A stretch of DNA of 64,000 nt from the NCBI GenBank assembly GCA_965230065.1, contig OZ245942.1, positions 5,022,001-5,086,000 on the forward strand, given 5' to 3'. Below, piece by piece: positions 1-8,821 of the stretch. The translations under genes were made by a program, and so were the position numbers. The DNA comes from G965230065 sp965230065 (lineage in GTDB: Bacteria; Bacteroidota; Bacteroidia; Cytophagales; Cyclobacteriaceae). Position 1 is the stretch's first letter. The number at the start of each line of letters is the position of its first letter. The notes beneath the pieces are model-generated. The model was given only the letters and a program-made list of their open reading frames with translations, was not told the origin of the DNA and did no database searches.

Positions 1-294
1 ATTGCACTCATTTTTGTGTTGTTTGATGTGGAAATCGTATTTCTTTTTCCCTGGGCCACTGTTTTTGGGAATAAAGAATTGATAATCGGAACCAACGGCC
101 TTTGGGGATGGTATGCCCTGGCAGAAATGTTTATTTTTATAGCCATCCTTGCCCTTGGCCTTGCCTATGCCTGGGCAAAAGGTTATTTAGACTGGGTGAA
201 GCCAATGCCAAAAAAATCAGATTTTACTTCAAAAATTCCTGAAAGCTTGTATCAAAAGGTAAACGATAGAACACACACAAAAATCAATGCGTAG
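1..294 (+). CDS. nuoA: NADH-quinone oxidoreductase subunit A, 5'-truncated by window edge
   Basis: Membrane subunit of respiratory complex I, which passes electrons from NADH to quinone while pumping protons. The open frame runs from base 1 without a start, so the N-terminus lies outside the window. The fragment has the family hallmark LFDVEIVFLFPWA (roughly residues 7-19 of the visible part), containing the acidic residues typical of the second membrane helix, then a further hydrophobic helix and a basic cytoplasmic tail. It ends with TAG at 292-294. nuoB starts four bases later, which is the usual nuoA-nuoB operon order. Identification is firm from the motif and the neighbour. Confidence 0.95.
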   Translation: MALIFVLFDVEIVFLFPWATVFGNKELIIGTNGLWGWYALAEMFIFIAILALGLAYAWAKGYLDWVKPMPKKSDFTSKIPESLYQKVNDRTHTKINA

Positions 295-297
295 GAG

Positions 298-819
298 ATG
301 GGATTACTAGATCAGAAATTTGGGCAGGGAGGCGTGATCGTTACCAAAGTTGACGATGTGATCAACTGGGCCAGGCTTTCGTCTTTGTGGCCAATGGGTT
401 TTGGACTGGCATGCTGTGCCATTGAGATGATGTCAACGTACGCTTCAGGGTACGATTTAGACCGTCTGGGTGTAATTCCGCGGGCATCGCCCCGACAGTC
501 GGATGTGATGATTGTGGCCGGAACGGTTACGTTTAAAATGGCCGACCGGGTTCGCAGGCTTTATGAGCAAATGTCGGAGCCCCGGTATGTGATTTCCATG
601 GGTTCCTGTTCAAATTGCGGAGGCCCTTACTGGGAGCATGGCTACCATGTAGTGAAAGGCGTAGACCGCATCATTCCTGTAGATGTGTATGTGCCCGGCT
701 GTCCGCCACGGCCTGAAGCTTTGATTGGAGGCTTTCTGAAATTACAGGAAAAAATCCGTAGCGAAACATTGATGGCTCCTACTGCTTTGGAAAAAATGAT
801 GAAACTTCAGCGGCAGTAA
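298..819 (+). CDS. nuoB: NADH-quinone oxidoreductase subunit B
   Basis: Peripheral-arm subunit of complex I that carries the last iron-sulfur cluster, N2, before quinone. The 173-residue length is normal for NuoB. The tandem cysteines in FGLACCAIEMM and the later cysteines in SMGSCSNCGGPYW and VPGCPPRPE are the 4Fe-4S ligands of the family. The ATG at 298 follows the nuoA stop by three bases, so translation is probably coupled. No other nuo gene follows in this window: the next gene is convergent, so nuoC and later subunits are either elsewhere or the operon ends here. That is an inference from the window only. Confidence 0.97.
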   Translation: MGLLDQKFGQGGVIVTKVDDVINWARLSSLWPMGFGLACCAIEMMSTYASGYDLDRLGVIPRASPRQSDVMIVAGTVTFKMADRVRRLYEQMSEPRYVISMGSCSNCGGPYWEHGYHVVKGVDRIIPVDVYVPGCPPRPEALIGGFLKLQEKIRSETLMAPTALEKMMKLQRQ

Positions 820-828
820 GCAGCGGCA

Positions 829-865
829 GTTGGCAGTTATTAACCCGGAAGGGCATACTGCCAAC
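829..865. terminator. Hairpin between convergent nuoB and helicase genes
   Basis: A 9-bp perfect inverted repeat (gttggcagt at 829-837, actgccaac at 857-865) fills the 49-bp gap between two convergent stop codons. The left side also contains a GGCAGTT-type near-tandem repeat. There is no strong T-tract, so it is called as a probable bidirectional terminator or 3'-end hairpin only from its position. Confidence 0.45.
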
Positions 866-868
866 AGC

Positions 869-3800
869 CTACTTATCATCAGTGGCTGTGTTGATAAAGC
901 GTAACAAATTTTCATAAACCTGCTCAGGGTTTTGCCAGTATTCCCGGCTGTACACTGATTTGTGTTTCCAGCCTTTCTCGTTCAGTATAAAAGGGAGGTA
1001 AGCGTGCATTTCTTTGGCCGAAACACTTTGGTAATACAGCTCGTCATCTGTTCGTACCAGTCCCAGATAATTAGTTTTTTTATCCTCTGAAAATAACGTA
1101 AGGTCAGAAAAAGGAAGGGTAGGGGTAAGCTTTATTTTTTTCAGGGCAGATTCAGCCCAGTTGTTCAGCTTATTTTGGAGAAACCACTCAATGCGGTGCT
1201 TGGAAACATCGTAGGGCTTTGGCTGGAATTTACCCTCAGAAACCTCCTTTGCATAAGTCAAATATGCCTTGAGCAGTTTAGGCCCCTCATTTTTTGTTTT
1301 AGAGACATCCATTTCCTGGGGCAAAATGCTGCTGATTATATAAATTTGTTCCCGTGCCCTGGTGATAGCTACATTCAGCCTGTTTTCGCCATGCACCGCA
1401 TTGAGGCTGCCAAACTGAAGGTGTAATTTACCTTTTTCGTCAGGGGCATAAGCAGTAGAAAAAATAATGATGTCTTTTTCATCACCCTGCACATTTTCAA
1501 TATTTTTAACAAACAGCGTATCAGGTATAGTAAATTTATTTTTGACAGAGGCCGCTTCCAATAAATCCTGAATGAGCTCTCTTTGTTTAACATTGAAAGT
1601 TATGACGCCGATTTCATGCTGAGGCATGTCTTTGAGCAGTTTTTCTACCAAAGTCACTACTTTTTCAGCTTCAGTCAGGTTTGTTTGGTTTTTCCAGATG
1701 CCATTAACCTTGACATAATTTATGGGTGGGCCATCCGCATTCATGTCATTAAAGTGGGGAAGTAGCCGTAGATAATTATCATAAAAATGCCGGTTTGAAA
1801 AATCTATCAACTCCAGCGATCTGCTACGGTAATGGTCTTTCAGTTGAACCTGCATCAGAAACTTTCCTGCCAAATTGAGTAAAGAATCAGCTTCTAAAGC
1901 CATTGCTTCAGTGGCTTCAACGTCTTCGGTATCTACCTCCCATTTGGCCTGGTATAAGTCATTTGGCTTTAACTGTTTATCATCGCCTGCAATTACTACT
2001 TGCTGCCCCCGGTACATGGCCGGAATGCCTTTTTCGGCAAAACACTGTGAAGCTTCATCAAAAATAACCAAATCAAAAATGGGTGATTCTTCCATGGGAA
2101 AAATGGTGGAAACCGATTCGGGGGAAGCCATCCAGCAGGGCACCAAACTAAAGAGTTCGTGATAAAAAGTGCTGAATATCTTTCGTACAGGCCATATTTT
2201 TCTTTTCTTGGTAACCTGATGGTGCAACTCCCTGTAGGTTACCAGATTATTGAGGCGGTTGTATTCCAGGTTTTTGTAAGTTTGCTCCCGGGCTTTCATC
2301 AACAATATTTCATTGCTGATCTCAAACTTTTCATTTACGCAATCTTGTAATTCTTTTTCCAGGGTTTGGAGCCTCCCGGAAGAAACGGTCCTGAGCACCG
2401 GGTATTTGGTTTCTATATGATCTATCCAGGCCAGGCGAATACTATTCTGAAAAATGGATGCTATCTTTTTTTCCTCTACTTCTTCGGCTTCATCCATTAA
2501 TTTATCAATCACAATTTTTTCATGAGGCTCCAGGCTGTCACGAAGCTTGTCAAACTCACACAATGCATCGAAGTCAGTATTCAGTGACTCAAGCAGGGCA
2601 TGCACATAAGTGTCATCATTGATAATTCTGGCAACCTGCGGAGGCACAAGGTACAAAAACCACTGGCTGCGGATAGCAGGAATTTCAGATAAAATCTTAA
2701 GCAGTTGCTCACCTCTTTTCTTCAATTCAGGGTAAGCAATGAGTTTTATGTTAAAATATTGTTTGAAGTTTCTGAGAGAATGAAAAATCCATGTGGCATG
2801 CAAGGCTTGTTTTTGTTGAACAAACCATGCCTGTAAATAGGCTTTATCGAAGGCCTCTTCAGCATCTTTTTCGGGCACATTATTAATCCATTCTTTTTCT
2901 CTGAGTTTGGTCAGGTTATGCTCCAGGTTTAGCCGGTTATCTACCTTTTCCACCAAAATTTTTAAACTTTTTCGGCTGGGTTTAAGGTAGTTGGCGGCAA
3001 ACACCTTGTTTACAAGCTTTTTGTCATTAGAGGCCAATCGCCACCAAATCCAGCTTAAGATGCCACTACGTGCCTCCATGGCTTTTTCTAAAGATTCCTG
3101 GAATTTGCCCAGTTCAGCAGTTTTAAGGCTGGTTTCAGGACCATTTCCCCTGAAACACTCCATCAAAACACGCTCAGTATTTGATAACCACAAAGGATCG
3201 GATACCAGCTCTTCAGCCTGGACCATGTGCTGAAAATAACTATACACTGTAGGGTCTTCTATCGTTTTTATTACTTCTTCAATTTTTTCATAGCGGGTTT
3301 GCATTACCTCGCAAGTAGCAAAATCTACCGAAGCTTGCAGGGCCTTTTGGGCGGCATTTACAATTTTTTCCTTAAAAGCCGGAATTTCCTGTAAAGTGCT
3401 TTTAATTTTTTTAAGGTCGTTTATCGCATAATCTTTAAAAGATTTTCGGTCCCTCCACGGATAATGTTCCCGCTCAAACGAGGAGGCATAGTTTGTATAA
3501 GTCTTTAATTTTTGAAGGAAGCGGTTGAGGTGTTGTACATTAAAAAATTTGTATTCTTGTTTTACATTAATGATGGTATGATTGATATCAGAAGTAAGAT
3601 ACAACTCTTTTACAGAAACACCGGCTTCGCTTTCATCGTAAAGTGCAGATTTAAATTCCTCAAGCTCTTCTGTAATTTGCTCAATTTGCCGGCTCATTTG
3701 TAAGAAATTCCGGTCCAGATAGATGGCATCAAGGCTGTTATTTTTCAACTTGTATTCGTCAATAGCTTCAATCTGATGCTTGATCTGGTGATAAATGCGC

Positions 3801-5002
3801 TTTCTATCGTTCCTGAAATCATGTACCAGGGCTACGAAAGGATCGATATGTTTTTGCTGAAGCCGTTTGTACACCACATCAAGGGCAGCTTTTTTCTGGC
3901 TTACAAGTAAAACACGCTTGCCACGGCCAATAAAATCGGCAATCAGGTTGGTAATGAGCTGTGATTTGCCGGTACCCGGGGGGCCTTGCACAACCATAGA
4001 ATTACCCTTTTTGATAGCTTTCAGGGCATTTTCCTGGTAGGCATCCAGTTGATAAGGTGCATATATTTGTTCTTCTTTTACACGGTTTCTAAAGTCGAGG
4101 TTTGAACGATAAATTGCATGATTGTCAGAAGCTTCCCCGTGGTCTGATTCCCCGGCCCTTGCTTTGCTATTGAAAAAACCCTCGATATCCTGTGCAAAAT
4201 TGTTCTTAATGAGTGTTAAATAATCGGGCACTATGTATGAACCCGATTGAGGAAATATGCCGAGTACTGCCTCAGGATAAAGCTTGAGTTCTCCTTTTTT
4301 TTCAGTTTTTTCTAGCTCAGCTTTATTAAATTCTTTGAACGGTGTGAGCTTATCTACAAAGTTATCCTGGTTGAAATTAATCTCAATTGAGCTTTCTTTG
4401 AACAATTTGTACAATGAGGTTCTGAAAATTCGGCTATCGGGTTCAAAATCATCAAAAGAACGCTCCAGAAAATCATTGTCAATGCTGATTTGGTTATAGT
4501 ATGAATAACCCAGTAAAAAGCTTTTATTGAATGTTAAATTGACTTCATCCCGCAAAGTAATTGTCCATTGGGAAGCCCCCGCTTTAGTTTGGGTGAGCTC
4601 TAAAGCAACAGGAAAAAATAACAGCGGGCAACGTACCAGCGTACCATCCATAAATTTACCCCTTACAAATGGCCATCCTATGTACAAATCTTTAGAACCT
4701 TGTTCTTCAAAAAGAAATTTTTCAGTTCGATGAAGCTTTTTTATTTGTTTGCTCAATTGGTTGCTTTCCTCGTCCCGGCTATCTATGCTTGCACAAATGG
4801 GCAGCGTGCCCGAGGGTAGTTTTTCTAATTCACCGCCACCTATCAGCCATTCAATGATGTTGAATGAAGGATAATTATTGGCATAATCAAATGCATGAAG
4901 GTCAATATACTGATGAGATAGCAACCTGGGTAAAAACAGGGAACGATTGTTACTGGAAAGGTTGGTGAGCCGCTTTAGATACGATTGTAGAACTTTGTGC
5001 AT
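869..5002 (-). CDS. Large superfamily 1 (Upf1/DNA2-NAM7-like) helicase with possible C-terminal nuclease-like domain
   Basis: A 1377-residue ATP-dependent helicase. Residues 1-300 are a conserved N-terminal region starting with a LSSNNRSLFLPRL-type motif, as in large bacterial AAA_11/AAA_12 helicases. Walker A is GPPGTGKSQL near residue 342. A long insertion of about 550 residues with charged, probably coiled-coil sequence separates it from Walker B (VIFDEASQC, near 980). Motifs V/VI follow: NVQGDEKDIIIFSTAY near 1174 and NVAITRAREQIYII near 1215. The last ~90 residues (about 1290-1377) end in LNEKGWKHKSVYSREYW, which resembles the end of the Vsr-like MTES_1575 nuclease fold, but a clear catalytic D/E-x-K triad is not visible, so this part may be degenerate. 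Such helicases are often in accessory or defence contexts. Here the neighbours are housekeeping, and its substrate is unknown. Confidence 0.85.
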   Translation of the reverse strand: MHKVLQSYLKRLTNLSSNNRSLFLPRLLSHQYIDLHAFDYANNYPSFNIIEWLIGGGELEKLPSGTLPICASIDSRDEESNQLSKQIKKLHRTEKFLFEEQGSKDLYIGWPFVRGKFMDGTLVRCPLLFFPVALELTQTKAGASQWTITLRDEVNLTFNKSFLLGYSYYNQISIDNDFLERSFDDFEPDSRIFRTSLYKLFKESSIEINFNQDNFVDKLTPFKEFNKAELEKTEKKGELKLYPEAVLGIFPQSGSYIVPDYLTLIKNNFAQDIEGFFNSKARAGESDHGEASDNHAIYRSNLDFRNRVKEEQIYAPYQLDAYQENALKAIKKGNSMVVQGPPGTGKSQLITNLIADFIGRGKRVLLVSQKKAALDVVYKRLQQKHIDPFVALVHDFRNDRKRIYHQIKHQIEAIDEYKLKNNSLDAIYLDRNFLQMSRQIEQITEELEEFKSALYDESEAGVSVKELYLTSDINHTIINVKQEYKFFNVQHLNRFLQKLKTYTNYASSFEREHYPWRDRKSFKDYAINDLKKIKSTLQEIPAFKEKIVNAAQKALQASVDFATCEVMQTRYEKIEEVIKTIEDPTVYSYFQHMVQAEELVSDPLWLSNTERVLMECFRGNGPETSLKTAELGKFQESLEKAMEARSGILSWIWWRLASNDKKLVNKVFAANYLKPSRKSLKILVEKVDNRLNLEHNLTKLREKEWINNVPEKDAEEAFDKAYLQAWFVQQKQALHATWIFHSLRNFKQYFNIKLIAYPELKKRGEQLLKILSEIPAIRSQWFLYLVPPQVARIINDDTYVHALLESLNTDFDALCEFDKLRDSLEPHEKIVIDKLMDEAEEVEEKKIASIFQNSIRLAWIDHIETKYPVLRTVSSGRLQTLEKELQDCVNEKFEISNEILLMKAREQTYKNLEYNRLNNLVTYRELHHQVTKKRKIWPVRKIFSTFYHELFSLVPCWMASPESVSTIFPMEESPIFDLVIFDEASQCFAEKGIPAMYRGQQVVIAGDDKQLKPNDLYQAKWEVDTEDVEATEAMALEADSLLNLAGKFLMQVQLKDHYRSRSLELIDFSNRHFYDNYLRLLPHFNDMNADGPPINYVKVNGIWKNQTNLTEAEKVVTLVEKLLKDMPQHEIGVITFNVKQRELIQDLLEAASVKNKFTIPDTLFVKNIENVQGDEKDIIIFSTAYAPDEKGKLHLQFGSLNAVHGENRLNVAITRAREQIYIISSILPQEMDVSKTKNEGPKLLKAYLTYAKEVSEGKFQPKPYDVSKHRIEWFLQNKLNNWAESALKKIKLTPTLPFSDLTLFSEDKKTNYLGLVRTDDELYYQSVSAKEMHAYLPFILNEKGWKHKSVYSREYWQNPEQVYENLLRFINTATDDK

Positions 5003-5049
5003 AAGTGATTAAAAAATTGAAAGCTTCAGCATGAAGAAGCCAATATATC

Positions 5050-5988
5050 TCAAATAACAATGTAACGAGCTATTTTTGCAAATAAATCTTCATCTACCAG
5101 GTACACCTCTTTTACATCTTCTACTTTTGAGTAAGTTCCATAGTTTTCCCTATGTTTTACGATGGCTTTTGCTACTTTAAATGAGATGTAGGGGTGTGCT
5201 GCCAACGTTTTGATGTTCGCTGTGTTTAGGTTGATTTTTTGCACAACATCCGTATTTCTAATGACAACCTGTGTCTGTAATTGCTCAATAGTTTCCGGAG
5301 GTAACCCATAAACCTCAGCAAACTGGACAGTATCTACAAAACCTCCCAACATGTTTCGGTACTTTACAATCCGGTTTGCGAATACCGTTCCAATACCAGG
5401 CAAACGTTTGAGTTGTGAAGTATCGGCTTCATTAATATTAATTATTTCCTCTTTTACGACAGTTTCTGTTACCTCTGTTTTCGCAGCTCCAGGCTCTGGA
5501 TGGAGGTTTACTTCAGTGGCTGTTTCCGGTAATTCAATGTAATCATACACCTTTTGGTAGGTTTCTTCTGAAATTCCATAAACCTTAAGCAAATCCTGCT
5601 TTTGAACAAATTTGCCCCCGGCTGTTCTGTATTTGATGATTCTTTCAGCTATCCAGGGGCGAAACCCCACTGCCTTTAAAGTTTCCGCATTTGCCACATT
5701 CGGATCAAAAGGTTGAAGCTGAACACGGCTCGCCCGGGTTGTTTTCTCAACCTTTTTTGTCTCTACAAACTGATAGCTTTCTTCCAGTTGCGCCATCAGG
5801 CTGTCCAGCATGGCCTGGTCTTTTGCATTGGCTTTCGGTGAATAGTTTTTTTTCCATAAATTTTTGTAAGCAAAAGGAGCAGACAATAGCACAGCGATCA
5901 AAACCAAAAGTAGGAATACCCCCCTGGTTTCAGTCCGGGTAAATGCAAAATAATCGCGAAACAAGTATTTGATCTTCTTCAGCATCAC
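5050..5988 (-). CDS. ComEA-like helix-hairpin-helix DNA-binding protein
   Basis: A 312-residue protein with one N-terminal membrane helix (about residues 22-42) followed by three helix-hairpin-helix units. The units are visible as repeated motifs: FDPNVANAETLKAVGF...IIKYRTAGGKFVQKQDLLKVYG, then ININEADTSQLKRLPGIGTVFANRIVKYRNMLGGF, then INLNTANIKTLAAHPYISFKVAKAIVKHR. HhH units bind DNA backbone non-specifically. The architecture fits a membrane-anchored ComEA-type protein, which in other bacteria pulls DNA across the envelope during natural transformation. Bacteroidota commonly carry such multi-HhH proteins without a proven competence role. It lies 48 bp downstream of no gene on its own strand and upstream of the large helicase, so co-transcription is possible. 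Confidence 0.85.
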   Translation of the reverse strand: MMLKKIKYLFRDYFAFTRTETRGVFLLLVLIAVLLSAPFAYKNLWKKNYSPKANAKDQAMLDSLMAQLEESYQFVETKKVEKTTRASRVQLQPFDPNVANAETLKAVGFRPWIAERIIKYRTAGGKFVQKQDLLKVYGISEETYQKVYDYIELPETATEVNLHPEPGAAKTEVTETVVKEEIININEADTSQLKRLPGIGTVFANRIVKYRNMLGGFVDTVQFAEVYGLPPETIEQLQTQVVIRNTDVVQKINLNTANIKTLAAHPYISFKVAKAIVKHRENYGTYSKVEDVKEVYLVDEDLFAKIARYIVI

Positions 5989-6108
5989 AAAATGTTTCTT
6001 TAAAAAACAATCTGATAAATCTATGTAAGTTGATGCTATTGCTGGCTATAATCGTACGACAAAGCCAATGAAGTAAGAAAGTCAGAAAGATTATAGATTT
6101 TCTGCCCC

Positions 6109-6825
6109 TCACAAAATATCAAATAAGCTGTCAACTCCTATCGTACGTTCAGCGGTAAAGCCTTCTCCATAATCTGCGCCTATGGCATGCCCAAATTCCT
6201 TAGCCCTGGCTTCCACAAACTCCATAAAATGCGGTGTGGACAAAAAAGTTTGAGGTTCGTTACTATCCGGATCAAAAAACTGTGAGCGAAACGCTTTAAT
6301 AGCAGCTATTTTGGTTTCCCAATGGGCACTGATATCAAGCACAAAATCTGGTTTTATGTAATTGTTTTGGATAAAATGGAATACTGTTTTTGGCCTCCAG
6401 GCCTGCTGAGGAACATTGTTGTGTACAGTTTCAATTTTGCGAAGGCCCGATAAAAAACATGCGGTTTTGGCCAAATCAGAGGCTTTTGCATGGTCAGGGT
6501 GGCGGTCATGAATGGCATTGGCTATAACAATTTCAGGCTGGTATTGCCTTATTTTTTTCACAACGGCTAACTGATGTACCTTGTCATTGATGAAGAAAGC
6601 ATCGGCAAACCCAAGGTTTTCCCTTACAGATAAGCCTAAAATTTTGCTGGAGGCTTCAGCCTCCTGTTGCCTTATTTTCGGCGTTCCACGGGTGCCCATC
6701 TCACCCTGTGTAAAATCAATTACGCCTACTTTTTTATTATTTGCAACATGGGCCGCTATTGTTCCACCGCATCCCAGTTCAGCATCGTCCGGGTGGGCTG
6801 ACAAAACCAATATATCTAATTTCAT
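6109..6825 (-). CDS. bshB1: Bacillithiol biosynthesis deacetylase BshB1
   Basis: PIG-L/LmbE-family zinc deacetylase. It removes the acetyl group from GlcNAc-malate to give GlcN-malate, the second step of bacillithiol synthesis. The N-terminal zinc motif AHPDDAELGCGG (residues 10-21) and the downstream HDRHPDH motif supply the metal ligands and catalytic acid. TQGEMGTRGT is typical of the BshB1 branch. The length of 238 residues is normal. It has its own good -7 promoter element between it and the upstream ggt gene. bshA and bshC are not in the window. Confidence 0.93.
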   Translation of the reverse strand: MKLDILVLSAHPDDAELGCGGTIAAHVANNKKVGVIDFTQGEMGTRGTPKIRQQEAEASSKILGLSVRENLGFADAFFINDKVHQLAVVKKIRQYQPEIVIANAIHDRHPDHAKASDLAKTACFLSGLRKIETVHNNVPQQAWRPKTVFHFIQNNYIKPDFVLDISAHWETKIAAIKAFRSQFFDPDSNEPQTFLSTPHFMEFVEARAKEFGHAIGADYGEGFTAERTIGVDSLFDIL

Positions 6826-6855
6826 TTGTTTGAGTTCGTAATTTTAAATTTCCCC

Positions 6856-6863
6856 CAAAGATA
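6856..6863 (-). promoter_or_regulatory. Bacteroidota -7 promoter element upstream of bshB1
   Basis: Read on the minus strand this is TATCTTTG, a perfect match to the Bacteroidota -7 consensus TAnnTTTG, 30 bp before the bshB1 ATG and just after the ggt stop codon. TTG triplets lie upstream, but at 15 or 21 bp rather than the usual ~19, so the -33 half is weak. Confidence 0.5.
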
Positions 6864-6870
6864 TATAGTT

Positions 6871-8592
6871 TTAATATCCAACTGCAAAATCATCCCCCCT
6901 GGGGTCAGCCCCCCCTTCTAATTTCCCATCGGGCCGCACCAAGATGGCATCTACCGCACCGATGCTTCGCCTTTCTACAATGTGATGCCCCATTTGTGTA
7001 AGTTTTTCAATAACGGTGCTGTCTAACGCATTTTTTTCGGTAAATAATGTATCTGGTTTCCATTGATGATGTACCCTTTTTGCATTTACAGCTTCCTGCA
7101 TGCCCATATTATGCTCGGTCACATTCAAGATGGTTTGAAAAACTGAGGTAATGATAGTGGAACCTCCCGGTGTACCCACAACCATGAACAGGGCACTGTC
7201 TTTCTCAACAATGGTGGGCGTCATCGAGCTCAACATGCGTTTTTGGGGTGCGATGGCATTGGCTTCCCCGCCTACCAGGCCAAACATATTCGGATATCCG
7301 GGTTTGATACTGAAATCGTCCATTTCATTGTTTAAGATAAATCCGGAGCCGGCAACGACTACTTTAGAACCATAACCGCCATTAAGGGTAGTGGTAACCG
7401 CAACGGCATTGCCTTCCGCATCTACCACTGAAAAATGGGTGGTTTCAGTACTTTCAGACACTATCGCAGTAGGTTTGCCCGCAGTTATTTCAGATGTAGG
7501 GGTAGCTTGTTCAGCAGAGAAAGAGGACATACGGTGCGCAATATAAACTGAGTCAGCAAGTACCTCAGTTGGAACAGGATAAAAATCAGGGTCGCCCAGG
7601 TGTGTAGCCCTGTCTGCATAAACCCGCCTTTCAGCCTCTGCCATCAGATGCACCGATGCTGTTGAATTGTGCCCCATTTCAGAAATTGGATAAGGAGCAA
7701 CGCTTTTGAGCAACTGGATCAGGGCAATGCCACCGCTGGATGGAGGAGGCATTGAAATGATATTGTATTGCTTATAAGCACTGGTGATGGGTGTCCTGAA
7801 TTTTGCTGAATACTGTTTAAGGTCTTCGTAGGTAATGAGTCCGCCTCCCCTTTGCATTTCTGCAATTATGTTATCGGCAGTAATACCTTCATAAAAACCG
7901 GAACGTCCCTGGTCTCGAACCATTTCCAGCGTTTTTGCCAGGTCTTTCATATAAATAGTATCACCTGCATTCCAGGTCTTTTTCAGTAAGAAATCAGGAG
8001 AAACTGTATTGGCTTTTTTGAATTTTTCCTGAGTAGCATTTAACCTTCGGGCTTCCCTTTCAGTGAGGATAAACCCTTTGGCTGCCAAATCAATAGCCGG
8101 TTGAATCAGTGTGGCAAATGGTAAGTTACCATATTTTTCATATACTTTAAACATCCCATCCACAGTGCCTGGTACGCCTGCCGCCAGGTGGCCAAAAGTA
8201 CTGGCATCTTCTATAACATTTTCATGTTCATCCAGATACATATTTCTGTTAGCATTCAGTGGCGCTGACTCCCTAAAATCCAGGCAATCAGTTACACCAT
8301 CATGTTGGCGGATGACCATAAATCCACCACCACCAATATTTCCTGCAGCAGGATAAACTACGGCTAATGCAAACTGTACAGCAATGGCAGCTTCAATAGC
8401 GTTACCACCTTTTTTTAAGATTTCTGTACCAACTTCTGAAGCTAGCGGATGGGCACTGACTACCATTGCGCTATCTGTAATCAGTCCTGAAATCGGCTTT
8501 ACTTTTACATTTTCTTGAATAGGGTCAGTGCATGATATGAACCATAAAATACTAAAAAGTGATAGTAAAATTGGACGGATTTTCTTTTTCAT
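6871..8592 (-). CDS. ggt: Gamma-glutamyltransferase (lipoprotein)
   Basis: N-terminal-nucleophile hydrolase that cleaves or transfers the gamma-glutamyl group of glutathione-type peptides, in the periplasm or outer envelope. The first 21 residues form a lipoprotein signal ending at a cysteine (WFISC). The self-processing site is the threonine of STETTHFSVVDAEGN (near residue 385), which becomes the catalytic nucleophile of the small subunit. The conserved stretches GNIGGGGFMV, PPPSSGGIAL and VVGTPGGSTIITSVFQ are present. Length 573 is normal, with no frame damage. bshB1 lies 45 bp downstream with its own promoter. Confidence 0.95.
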   Translation of the reverse strand: MKKKIRPILLSLFSILWFISCTDPIQENVKVKPISGLITDSAMVVSAHPLASEVGTEILKKGGNAIEAAIAVQFALAVVYPAAGNIGGGGFMVIRQHDGVTDCLDFRESAPLNANRNMYLDEHENVIEDASTFGHLAAGVPGTVDGMFKVYEKYGNLPFATLIQPAIDLAAKGFILTEREARRLNATQEKFKKANTVSPDFLLKKTWNAGDTIYMKDLAKTLEMVRDQGRSGFYEGITADNIIAEMQRGGGLITYEDLKQYSAKFRTPITSAYKQYNIISMPPPSSGGIALIQLLKSVAPYPISEMGHNSTASVHLMAEAERRVYADRATHLGDPDFYPVPTEVLADSVYIAHRMSSFSAEQATPTSEITAGKPTAIVSESTETTHFSVVDAEGNAVAVTTTLNGGYGSKVVVAGSGFILNNEMDDFSIKPGYPNMFGLVGGEANAIAPQKRMLSSMTPTIVEKDSALFMVVGTPGGSTIITSVFQTILNVTEHNMGMQEAVNAKRVHHQWKPDTLFTEKNALDSTVIEKLTQMGHHIVERRSIGAVDAILVRPDGKLEGGADPRGDDFAVGY

Positions 8593-8821
8593 GAAATGTC
8601 TGTATTACGTGTATAAATGCTAAAAAACCGAAAATAACAAATTTTATTATGTAAAAATAAAAAAATATAAAATAATATTTGTCATTACTAATATTATCTC
8701 TTGGTGCAATTGTCATGAATATCTAGGCTTTGTCATTAGCTTCTTTATTGATTGTCATGAGTGCGACCTGTAAAATAAGGTATTCTTTTGTTAATTTACA
8801 TACCTTACAAAACGCAATATT

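Noticed and set aside
5050..5988. Complete natural-competence locus
   Set aside because: Only the ComEA-like HhH protein is found; no comEC, comF or dprA homologue is adjacent.
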